Source: Treponema sp. UBA3819 (GTDB lineage: Bacteria; Spirochaetota; Spirochaetia; Treponematales; Treponemataceae). Taken from it: a DNA stretch of 7,037 nucleotides. Positions within the stretch are counted from its first letter, which is position 1; the number at the start of each line of letters is the position of its first letter. Position numbers and translations under genes: made by a program. The notes under the pieces were generated by a model. That model saw only the letters and a program-made list of their open reading frames with translations, made no database searches and was not told where the DNA came from. Location: positions 1 to 7,037 of the forward strand of contig DFDV01000111.1 of NCBI GenBank assembly GCA_002369025.1, given 5' to 3'. Positions 1 to 6,253 of this stretch are shown here, in pieces.

Positions 1-2
1 TT

Positions 3-428
3 GTAGATGTTCTGCACGTTTCCGGTACCTCCATGATGCCTGCCATTAAAAACGGAGATACTCTGGTAGTAAACAAACTCGCTTACGGTCTTATCCGCCC
101 CTACGGTGAAAAACTTCTGCTGCAATGGGCAAGACCAAAAAATGATGATATCGTTATTTTTTTATACAATAATAAAATAGTCGTAAAAAGATGTGTCGCA
201 GGGGGCGGTGAAACGCTAGAATATTCAGACGATAGTGTGTATACTTTGCATGTGGGAGACAAAGACATTCCTCTGACTGAAACACAGTGGCAGAATCTGA
301 AGGACATACATTCTGTTCCTCAGGGTTACATTCTTGCCATTGGCGATAATTACGAAGAATCAGTTGATTCCCGCACATACGGTTTTGTTTCCGAACGCAA
401 TATTCTGGGAAAAGTTATATGCAGATGA
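3..428 (+). CDS. lepB: Signal peptidase I (type I leader peptidase), 5'-truncated by the window edge
   Basis: This membrane serine protease cleaves signal peptides from exported preproteins on the outer face of the cytoplasmic membrane. The frame is open to the left edge. The first ATG codons (33 and 36) are internal, because they form part of box B, SGTSMMP, whose second Ser (codon 30-32) is the nucleophile. The general base is the Lys of VVKR (codon 186-188), 52 residues later, close to the family's usual spacing. Box C is seen as NDDIVIF and box E as GDNYEESVDSR (from about 342). Only about 52 residues separate the Lys from box E, so the protein is of the short type that lacks the large extra domain of the E. 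coli enzyme. Box D is atypical: after KR it reads CVAGGGE where most members have a GxPGD core. The N-terminal membrane anchor lies outside the window. The stop codon lies inside the start of the PBP gene, so the two are probably co-translated. Confidence 0.95.
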   Translation, partial: VDVLHVSGTSMMPAIKNGDTLVVNKLAYGLIRPYGEKLLLQWARPKNDDIVIFLYNNKIVVKRCVAGGGETLEYSDDSVYTLHVGDKDIPLTETQWQNLKDIHSVPQGYILAIGDNYEESVDSRTYGFVSERNILGKVICR

Positions 429-2299
429 ATCATTATCTGAAAACATGGCGCGTCATTCTTCTTTGCAGCTGCATGGGCATTTTTGCGGTCATCATTGTCG
501 TAAAGTATGCCAGGCTTGCATTCATAAAGGAAGCGCCGGGTTTTGCATCCACTCCCATCGTTGAACGAGGTTCCATTGTAGACCGTAACGGAAAGGCTCT
601 GGCTGTTTCCACCAATTTCTATCACTTTGGCGTAACGCCTGCCGCAATCAAGGACATAGGAGAGTTCGCCCGCTTAGTCTCCCCTGCCCTCCACATGAAA
701 GAAAACGACATTGTCTCTACCATCACCAATGCGCCTAATTCCCGCTTTGTCTATGTCAAGAAGAAGATTGACCAGAACACCTACGACGAACTCCACAAGG
801 TCTGTCTGGCAAACGGATATTCAGGCTCAGTCCGCTTTGACCGCATTCCCGGCCGTGTCTACCCGGAAAATACCCTTGCATCTCAGTTAATCGGCTACAT
901 GGGAAATGACGGCAACGGACTTTCCGGCATTGAATACTCCATGCAGTCCACTCTTTCTCCTGTCGTTACCCCGGAAAGCCCCGGAGACCTAAAAGGAAAA
1001 AATGTCTACCTGACCATAGACGCAAACCTGCAGTTCAAGCTGGAAAAAATTGCCCGTGAAGCCATTGAAAACACCCAGGCAGAATCCCTCATGCTCATAG
1101 CGGCAGAGGCAAAGACAGGTGAAATTCTTTCCTACATCAGCCTGCCGGAAGCGAATCTGAACGAATACAGTGCTTCCTCTCAGGACGCCCGCATTGACCG
1201 CCCCGCCACCCAGAGTTACGAGCCGGGTTCTGTATTCAAGATTTTTTCCGTGGCAACCTTTTTTGATGCGGGGCTCATCAGCGAAAACGATATTTTTAAC
1301 TGCGACGGCATTTATAAAAGGCGCACGAATGCGGGCGAAACTATTGTCATCACCTGTCTAGACCACCACGGATGGATTTCTGCCCGGGATGCCTTAAAGT
1401 ATTCATGTAACGATGCCCTTGCCCAGATGAGCGAAAAAATTGAATCCGAGCAGTTTCTGGCTAAAATCCGCAGTCTGGGCTTTGGCTCACGCACAGGGGT
1501 AGAACTTCCCGGAGAAACAACAGGTTCCGTGCGCAAAACAAGCGACCGCCTCTGGTCTGCGCGCTCCAAGCCGACTATTGCCATCGGACAGGAAATCAGT
1601 GTAAGCGCCCTGCAGATGGTACAGGCGGCAACAGCTCTGGCAAACGACGGTGTTCCCGTTCAGCTTACCTTCATTTCAAAAATCACCAGCCACGACGGCG
1701 CAGAAGTATTTACTCACACCCCCGTACTTAAGGATGCGGTTTTCAAAAAATACACGGCGAACTATCTGCTGCAGTGTATGGAAACCGTTGCCCGGAGCGG
1801 TACCGGTACGCGCGCAAATCTCCGTGATGTTGCAATCGGTGTAAAAACAGGTACCGCCCAGATGGCTGACCATGTACATGGCGGTTACAGTAAGACAGAC
1901 TTCCTCTCCAACTGTATCGCCATTTTCCCCATAGAAAATCCTGAAATCATCCTCTACATTGTCATTGAAAAGGCAAAGGGTGAAAACTATGCGGGCCGTA
2001 TCGTAGCCCCTGTCATCGGTGAGGCGGCTTCCATAATCATTGACCACCTGGGCATGAGCCGTGGAGGAGCGGCAAGTCTTTCTCATCCGGGTTATGTTAA
2101 TATTTCCGGTATTCAGCCCGCCATCATAGAAGGTGTCATGCCAGACCTGAGGGGAACTCCCAAGCGCGACCTTCTTCCCCTTCTCAGCCGCCCCGACATT
2201 CAGGTAAAAATCAATGGTGACGGATGGGTAATCAGCCAGAATCCGCCGCCCGGAACCGCCATCACGGAGAACATGGAAATTGAATTCTATCTGGAATAG
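419..2299 (+). CDS. Class B penicillin-binding protein (FtsI/PBP2-type D,D-transpeptidase) with C-terminal PASTA domain
   Basis: This is a peptidoglycan transpeptidase that cross-links stem peptides in the periplasm. It is 626 residues long, with a short cytoplasmic start, one membrane anchor at about residues 11-29, then the class B dimerisation domain beginning with RGSIVDRNGKALA (residues 50-62). The transpeptidase motifs are all intact: SVFK (Ser271 nucleophile, Lys274), SCN (329-331) and KTGT (476-479). The GQEISVSALQM segment (390-400) is also typical. The last ~55 residues (VMPDLRG... SQNPPPG...) form one PASTA domain. The start is ambiguous. ATG 419 has GGGA at 407-410, eight bases upstream. 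ATG 425 would give an ATGA overlap with the lepB stop but a longer, 14-base spacing. The length and PASTA domain fit an FtsI/SpoVD/PBP2x-like protein, but no FtsL, FtsW or mur gene is adjacent, so I leave the symbol blank. A role in septation rather than elongation is inference. Confidence 0.93.
   Translation: MQMNHYLKTWRVILLCSCMGIFAVIIVVKYARLAFIKEAPGFASTPIVERGSIVDRNGKALAVSTNFYHFGVTPAAIKDIGEFARLVSPALHMKENDIVSTITNAPNSRFVYVKKKIDQNTYDELHKVCLANGYSGSVRFDRIPGRVYPENTLASQLIGYMGNDGNGLSGIEYSMQSTLSPVVTPESPGDLKGKNVYLTIDANLQFKLEKIAREAIENTQAESLMLIAAEAKTGEILSYISLPEANLNEYSASSQDARIDRPATQSYEPGSVFKIFSVATFFDAGLISENDIFNCDGIYKRRTNAGETIVITCLDHHGWISARDALKYSCNDALAQMSEKIESEQFLAKIRSLGFGSRTGVELPGETTGSVRKTSDRLWSARSKPTIAIGQEISVSALQMVQAATALANDGVPVQLTFISKITSHDGAEVFTHTPVLKDAVFKKYTANYLLQCMETVARSGTGTRANLRDVAIGVKTGTAQMADHVHGGYSKTDFLSNCIAIFPIENPEIILYIVIEKAKGENYAGRIVAPVIGEAASIIIDHLGMSRGGAASLSHPGYVNISGIQPAIIEGVMPDLRGTPKRDLLPLLSRPDIQVKINGDGWVISQNPPPGTAITENMEIEFYLE
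2266..2282 (+). promoter_or_regulatory. Shine-Dalgarno GGAG and TTG start of the DUF115 gene
   Basis: GGAG at 2266-2269 lies ten bases before the TTG at 2280-2282, all inside the 3' end of the PBP gene. The next in-frame ATG is codon 28 (2361). The segment between TTG and that ATG (WNRNITLFCQRFPALAEQ) resembles the normal N-terminus of MAF-like proteins, which favours TTG as the true start. Confidence 0.55.
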
Positions 2300-3845
2300 G
2301 AATATCACCCTCTTCTGCCAGCGTTTTCCCGCGCTTGCAGAACAATGCGGCATTTCTCCCGGCATGCAGGCCCCAAAAAACTCTCCCTTTGAAATTCTAC
2401 ATGCAAAAAACGGCAGTCTCATCGCCAAAGCGGACGGAAAACTCCTGCATTCCTCTTACAATCCTGAGCGGGAGGCGGAACAGTCTGTCACTGCCGCCAG
2501 AAAAGATGAAAACAAAAGCTGTGTATTTCTTGCCTGCGGTCTGGGCTACGCTCCCAATCTCTATGCAAAAAAATTCCCCCGGGACACGCTGATTATCGTT
2601 GAACCTGAACTCCGGTATTTGCTTGCCGCCCTGGAAGTTTTTGACTGGAGCCCGGTATTTTCTGCAGCCCGCTGCATGATTATCACCGGAGCAGAAGTTC
2701 AGACTGTCATCACGCTCATAGAAAATTCGGGCGGTTTTTCTTCCTGCGGTATCATTGCAAATCCCAGCCAGATGGAACATAAGCGCGAATACTTTTCCAG
2801 CCTTTCCCGTGCCATAGAACATGCAAAAGAGCAGACTAAAATCAACGGCAACACCTATAAGCGCTTTTACGGACTCTGGCTGCGGAACACCTGCAGAAAT
2901 CTGCATCAGCTCGCCATCCGGGGTGGCATCAATTCCTTCAAAGGAGCATGTCCTCCTGATCTGCCCGCAGTCATTCTCGCGGCAGGCCCTAGTCTTTCGG
3001 CTCTGCTTCCTCATCTTGCAGAGATTAAAAAGCGGGCTCTGCTCATCTGCGTGGACACAGCCCTGCACGCCTGTCTCCGCTCCGGCACTGAACCTGATTT
3101 TATCGTCCTCACAGACCCCCAGTACTATGCGGCCCGCCATATTGCAGGACTGTCTGCTCCCCATGCCTTTCTCATCACGGAGACAGCAGCCTATCCCCCT
3201 GTATTCCATTTTCCCTGCAGGGAAATTCTTCTCTGCTCATCTCTCTTTCCTTTAAGCGTCTCAATGGAAAAAGAATTAGGCGAAAAAGGCTCACTTGCGT
3301 CGGGTGGCTCCGTTTCCACAACGGCCTGGGAGTTTTCCCGCTACATTGGCGCCAGAGAAATCTATCTTGCCGGGCTGGATCTGGGCTACCCTGATTTTCA
3401 GACCCACATACGAGGCTCTTCCTTTGAAGAAAAAATCCATACCATCTCCCTCCGTACCCGGCCCGCAGAGAGTACCGGCCTGGGCGCACTTTTTGGAGCA
3501 AACATGATGACCGCCCGGGATTACAGAGGTCAGCCCATTCTGACCGACAACCGCATGTTTATGTTTGCCAGCTGGTTTGAAAGCAAACTCAAAGAATATC
3601 CAGACCTGCATACCTATTCACTTTCTCAAAAATCCCTTGCAATAGAAGGCGTTCAGACAGCCCCTGTAGAAAAAATTCTCTCCCTGCCGGAAAAAGAAAA
3701 AGAAAGAAAAGACTTTTTTGCAAGGCAGATTCCTTTTACTCCCTGTCAGGCAGATTATAAAAAAGCCCTGCAGATCTTACTGAAAGACCCTAAAGTCTGT
3801 GAAGAAATGCAAAAAAATAATGCAAAATTTTCACAAGGTTTCTAA
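2280..3845 (+). CDS. DUF115 / motility accessory factor (MAF)-like protein
   Basis: This is a 521-residue cytoplasmic protein of the DUF115 (MptE-like, PF01973) family. An N-terminal Rossmann-like part carries CVFLACGLGYAPNLYAKKFP (81-100) followed by IIVEPE (105-110). The central DUF115 domain runs from about 215 to 400, with AAGPSLS (234-240), CVDTAL (257-262), LTDPQ (277-281), SGGSVSTTAWE (341-351) and LAGLDLGYPD (363-372). The C-terminal ~120 residues are charged and helical. No signal peptide or membrane segment is seen. In Campylobacter, Helicobacter, Aeromonas and others, MAF proteins are needed to put nonulosonic acid-type sugars on flagellin, and other DUF115 proteins act in surface glycan work. 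Spirochaete flagellins are also known to be glycosylated, so a glycosyltransferase-like role is plausible but inferred, since no flagellar or sugar genes lie in the window. It starts at TTG and overlaps the PBP gene by 20 bases, so it is the third gene of that operon. Confidence 0.85.
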   Translation: MNSIWNRNITLFCQRFPALAEQCGISPGMQAPKNSPFEILHAKNGSLIAKADGKLLHSSYNPEREAEQSVTAARKDENKSCVFLACGLGYAPNLYAKKFPRDTLIIVEPELRYLLAALEVFDWSPVFSAARCMIITGAEVQTVITLIENSGGFSSCGIIANPSQMEHKREYFSSLSRAIEHAKEQTKINGNTYKRFYGLWLRNTCRNLHQLAIRGGINSFKGACPPDLPAVILAAGPSLSALLPHLAEIKKRALLICVDTALHACLRSGTEPDFIVLTDPQYYAARHIAGLSAPHAFLITETAAYPPVFHFPCREILLCSSLFPLSVSMEKELGEKGSLASGGSVSTTAWEFSRYIGAREIYLAGLDLGYPDFQTHIRGSSFEEKIHTISLRTRPAESTGLGALFGANMMTARDYRGQPILTDNRMFMFASWFESKLKEYPDLHTYSLSQKSLAIEGVQTAPVEKILSLPEKEKERKDFFARQIPFTPCQADYKKALQILLKDPKVCEEMQKNNAKFSQGF

Positions 3846-3874
3846 AGTTTATTTTTCCGACACCGATAATAAAT

Positions 3875-3973
3875 ATGTACACCGGATATCAGATTAGTGT
3901 GATACGACATCCAGACACACTGAGCTGTTACAATGTGCCCAACTTTGTAAATAACCGGTTCTCCATGAATTAA
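3875..3973 (+). CDS. Possible small ORF (32 codons) in the intergenic region, doubtful
   Basis: An ATG at 3875 opens a 32-codon frame that ends with TAA at 3971-3973, exactly where the terminator stem begins. The product would start MYTGYQISVIRHPDTLS and ends in SMN. No Shine-Dalgarno is visible. A GATAAT at 3865-3870 sits four bases before the ATG. A frame of this length is quite likely by chance, the codon choice does not resemble the neighbours, and the region also folds into a hairpin. It may be non-coding. I recognise no family. Confidence 0.15.
   Translation: MYTGYQISVIRHPDTLSCYNVPNFVNNRFSMN
3890..3927 (+). other. Imperfect hairpin in the intergenic RNA
   Basis: CAGATTAGTGTG (3890-3901) can pair with CACACTGAGCTG (3916-3927). 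The stem has ten Watson-Crick pairs, one T-G wobble and one mismatch, around a 14-base loop. No U-tract follows, so it is not an intrinsic terminator by itself. It could be a 3' UTR structure of the DUF115 operon or the 5' part of a small RNA ending at the terminator 45 bases downstream. Confidence 0.45.
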
Positions 3974-4009
3974 AAAGCCGAAAGTCGTGTAAGGGCTTTC
4001 GGCTTTTTT
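3972..4009 (+). terminator. Intrinsic terminator, probably bidirectional
   Basis: AAAAAGCCGAAAG (3972-3984) pairs perfectly with CTTTCGGCTTTTT (3996-4008), 13 bp, and C3986-G3994 can extend it past a T-G wobble. The stem runs into T tracts on the + strand and, through the A run at its left foot, on the - strand. It ends the lepB-PBP-DUF115 transcript about 125 bases after the last stop and insulates the HD-GYP gene. Confidence 0.93.
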
Positions 4010-4030
4010 CTTTTTTCATCCCTTTTATAC

Positions 4031-4059
4031 TGTACAAAATTCCCTTTTTTGCCGATAAT
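4031..4059 (+). promoter_or_regulatory. Sigma-70-type promoter for the HD-GYP gene
   Basis: TGTACA (4031-4036, four of six matches to TTGACA) and GATAAT (4054-4059, five of six matches to TATAAT) are separated by exactly 17 bases. Transcription would start near 4066-4068, zero to three bases before the ATG at 4069, giving a leaderless or nearly leaderless mRNA. An alternative -10, TATACT at 4026-4031, would give a leader of about 30 bases but has no good -35 and still offers no ribosome binding site. Confidence 0.55.
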
Positions 4060-4068
4060 AGTATAGAA

Positions 4069-5496
4069 ATGAAATCAATTCCATTAGCTGCTATCGCAAA
4101 CGATACCTATTTTTCGGATAATGTATTTCTCGATGACTCTTTTCAGCTGCTGGATAAGTCAGTTCCTCTGACTGCATCCATGAAGAAGGCTATGGCTGAC
4201 TGGAGTTTTACTGTAGTCTATACTGATGGAAGTCAGCGTACTGCCGCTGAAGCTCATGCTCCACAAACTCAGGCTCAGCCTCAGGTTCAGGTAAATGCCC
4301 AGCTACAGATGCAGGCACAAAAAACTGCAGCAAAACCGGAAGCAAAGAAAGCAGCTGTTGAAAGCACAAGTTTTGAATCCATCGACATAAATGATTTGCT
4401 GGGGCTTCCCTCAAAAAACAATCCAGTCGTAAATGTTCCAAAAGCTCCGCCGGTACCAGATGTTCCGGAAATTTCAAGAACCCCGGGCGAAGTATATGAA
4501 TCAGATGAATCCGTAGTTGATAAATTCAATCTCAACGACGATTCTATGGCAGCCCAGCACTATAAAGAAGAAACACCCCAGGTAGAACAGCAGAGACTGA
4601 AAAATGCCAGAGAAGCCTATGACACCTATCTGGAATTTGTAGATGAAATATTTACCCGCTATGCGACTCATAAAGAACTTGACTATAAGCAGATAAGTGA
4701 AAAAGTAAAGGAAATGCTTCTTTACATCAGGGACAACCAGCGCTACATTCTGCGTGTAATTCCATCTGCCCTGGAAAAAGAAAAGAACTTTCTGGTAGGC
4801 CATAGCCTCCGTTCCACTGTTCTTGCCATAATCATCGGTTATGCCCTCGCACTGCCGCCACCAAAACTGATTGGACTTGGAGTTGCCTGTCTGATTCATG
4901 AAATCGGCCAGATTCGTCTGCCGCCTCAGCTCTACATGACAGACCGTCTGCTCACGGCACCTGAAAAAGTGCAGATGTCAAAGCACCCCATTATCGGCTA
5001 CAACATCCTCAAGGAACATAACTTCCCGCTCGCCATTCAGCTGGGTGTTCTTGACCACCATGAGCGTGAAAACGGCACCGGATACCCCCGCCACATTAAA
5101 GGCGACAAAATCACCTCTTTTGCAAAGATTATTTCTGTTGCCTGCTCCTTTGAGGCAATTACCGCTCCCCGTCTCTTCCGCGAAGAGCGTTCTTCCTACG
5201 AAGCCATGCTGGAAATGCTGAAAAATCACAGCGGTGCCTACGATGAAACAGTTACAAAGGCTCTGCTCAAATCACTTTCCCTCTTCCCCATCGGAGCCTA
5301 TGTAGAATTGTCCTGCGGAAGCATAGCACAGGTTGTTGATGTAACTCCCGGACTGCCAAAATGTCCGAAGGTAAAGCTGATAAAAGACTCTGATCCGGCA
5401 AGAATTGCTGCTGTCATTACAACGGATGATAATCAGAATAAGATAATTCGTGTATTGAATAAGAATGAAGTCAATAATCTGAAAAAGGCTAATTAA
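4069..5496 (+). CDS. HD-GYP domain protein with altered metal-binding residues (c-di-GMP phosphodiesterase family)
   Basis: HD-GYP proteins hydrolyse or sense cyclic di-GMP in the cytoplasm. This one has 475 residues. An N-terminal module (1-57) resembles the short leading domain found before many HD-GYP domains. Next come a Q/A-rich linker (about 60-97), an acidic and proline-containing stretch to about 170, a charged helical region to about 235, then the HD-GYP core (about 240-385) and a small beta-rich tail. Core motifs are H245 (GHSLRS), HEIGQ (277-281), KHPIIG (305-310), HHERENGTGYP (330-340) and VACSFEAITAPR (357-368). The usual HDxGK has become HExGQ, and the Asp that binds metal in the usual VAD is Cys359, 28 residues after the second His of HHE. 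The GYP signature, thought to contact the ligand, is intact. The gene is monocistronic, follows a terminator and has no visible ribosome binding site at ATG 4069. Whether it is an active phosphodiesterase is uncertain, and the changes may be shared by a spirochaete subfamily. Confidence 0.9.
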   Translation: MKSIPLAAIANDTYFSDNVFLDDSFQLLDKSVPLTASMKKAMADWSFTVVYTDGSQRTAAEAHAPQTQAQPQVQVNAQLQMQAQKTAAKPEAKKAAVESTSFESIDINDLLGLPSKNNPVVNVPKAPPVPDVPEISRTPGEVYESDESVVDKFNLNDDSMAAQHYKEETPQVEQQRLKNAREAYDTYLEFVDEIFTRYATHKELDYKQISEKVKEMLLYIRDNQRYILRVIPSALEKEKNFLVGHSLRSTVLAIIIGYALALPPPKLIGLGVACLIHEIGQIRLPPQLYMTDRLLTAPEKVQMSKHPIIGYNILKEHNFPLAIQLGVLDHHERENGTGYPRHIKGDKITSFAKIISVACSFEAITAPRLFREERSSYEAMLEMLKNHSGAYDETVTKALLKSLSLFPIGAYVELSCGSIAQVVDVTPGLPKCPKVKLIKDSDPARIAAVITTDDNQNKIIRVLNKNEVNNLKKAN

Positions 5497-6253
5497 AGAA
5501 AGCCCTGACTTTTTCTGCCTCTTCCTTAAACTGCTCGTCAATTACAGGCGGATTTTCCGTAAAGTAAAGAATCTGCTGCATTTCTTCAGAGAAACGGGCA
5601 CCCCAGACAGAAATAACCGGTTCAAACTGATGAAGATAGCCAAGTGCAAGGGGAATATTTGTCAGAATACCGCCGCAGAGGGGGCGCATGGCAATAAAAC
5701 CGATTTCTTTTTCAGCACATTGCATGACCAGCTGCTCCACAGACTCATCACAAAGCATGTTAAAAGGGAACTGCAATGTTTCCCAGCCTGACTGAGAACG
5801 CAGCAGTCTCTGTGCTATGTCAAGGGATTCCGTTACCAGGCCAAAATGATTGATTTTTCCTTCCCGGCGCAGGTCAATAAGTTCGTCCACAAGGCCGTCC
5901 TCACCACCCTTTTCCGGCAGGCTGTCATTTCTTTCTATTTGATACAAATCTATGTAGTCCAGTTTCATTGCATCCAGGCTGGCATATAAATCAGATTTAA
6001 GATCGGAAATGGTACGGGCAGAAGTTTTTGTGGCTATGAAAACATCTTTGCGGTAAGGTTTGATTGCCTTGCCTAAACGACGTTCACTTTCAGGAGAAGA
6101 ACGGGCGGTATCGTAAAAATTGACACCGCCCTCATAGGCCTGGGCAATCAGGGCATCCACGTCTTCTGCATCGGAAATCTTGTCCAATGCCATGGCACCA
6201 AAAGCAGTGCGGCTTACGAGGATTCCTGATTTACCAAGCGCTATATATTGCAT
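5489..6253 (-). CDS. Aldo/keto reductase-like protein with altered catalytic residues
   Basis: This is a cytoplasmic TIM-barrel protein of the NAD(P)H-dependent aldo/keto reductase superfamily, 254 residues. The N-terminus LGKSGILVSRTAFGAMAL (6-23) is typical. NFYDTARSSPESERRLGKAI (45-64) carries the conserved Asp48 but has Ser53 where the catalytic Tyr is expected. Lys76 is present in ATKTSA. DYIDLYQIERND (99-110) has Glu107 where the catalytic His is expected. Cofactor-side segments are recognisable: FPFNMLC (162-168), MRPLCGGIL (189-197) and VWGARFSEE (216-224). Most family members are 280-330 residues. Those that carry a C-terminal Fe-S segment continue with a Cys cluster after the point where this protein stops (VRAFFN). 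The start ATG shares one base with the glyQS stop (TAATG), and GAGA (6264-6261) lies seven bases upstream, so it is co-translated with the synthetase gene. Substrate unknown. It may be a pseudoenzyme or a diverged reductase. Confidence 0.88.
   Translation of the reverse strand: MQYIALGKSGILVSRTAFGAMALDKISDAEDVDALIAQAYEGGVNFYDTARSSPESERRLGKAIKPYRKDVFIATKTSARTISDLKSDLYASLDAMKLDYIDLYQIERNDSLPEKGGEDGLVDELIDLRREGKINHFGLVTESLDIAQRLLRSQSGWETLQFPFNMLCDESVEQLVMQCAEKEIGFIAMRPLCGGILTNIPLALGYLHQFEPVISVWGARFSEEMQQILYFTENPPVIDEQFKEEAEKVRAFFN

Noticed and set aside
33..38. ATG codons at 33 and 36 as the start of the signal peptidase
   Set aside because: The frame is open upstream and the codon just before ATG 33 is the catalytic Ser, so the gene begins outside the window.
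1800..1809. GTACCGGTAC perfect palindrome
   Set aside because: It lies inside the PBP coding region upstream of the KTG motif, is short and has no partner site. It is most likely chance from Gly-Thr codons.
1676..2428. Long open frame of 250 codons on the minus strand, antisense to the PBP gene
   Set aside because: The plus-strand protein has complete PBP and PASTA motifs. The antisense product shows no recognisable domain and no ribosome binding site context, and it follows from the codon bias of the sense gene.
2397..3209. Open frame of 270 codons on the minus strand, antisense to the DUF115 gene
   Set aside because: The sense strand carries clear DUF115 motifs. The antisense translation is Cys- and Arg-rich without domain features, typical of a shadow frame.
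5487..5504. GGCT/AGCC inverted repeat between the two convergent genes as a terminator
   Set aside because: The stem is only 4 bp with a 10-base loop. The T run on the minus strand is short, so it is too weak to call.
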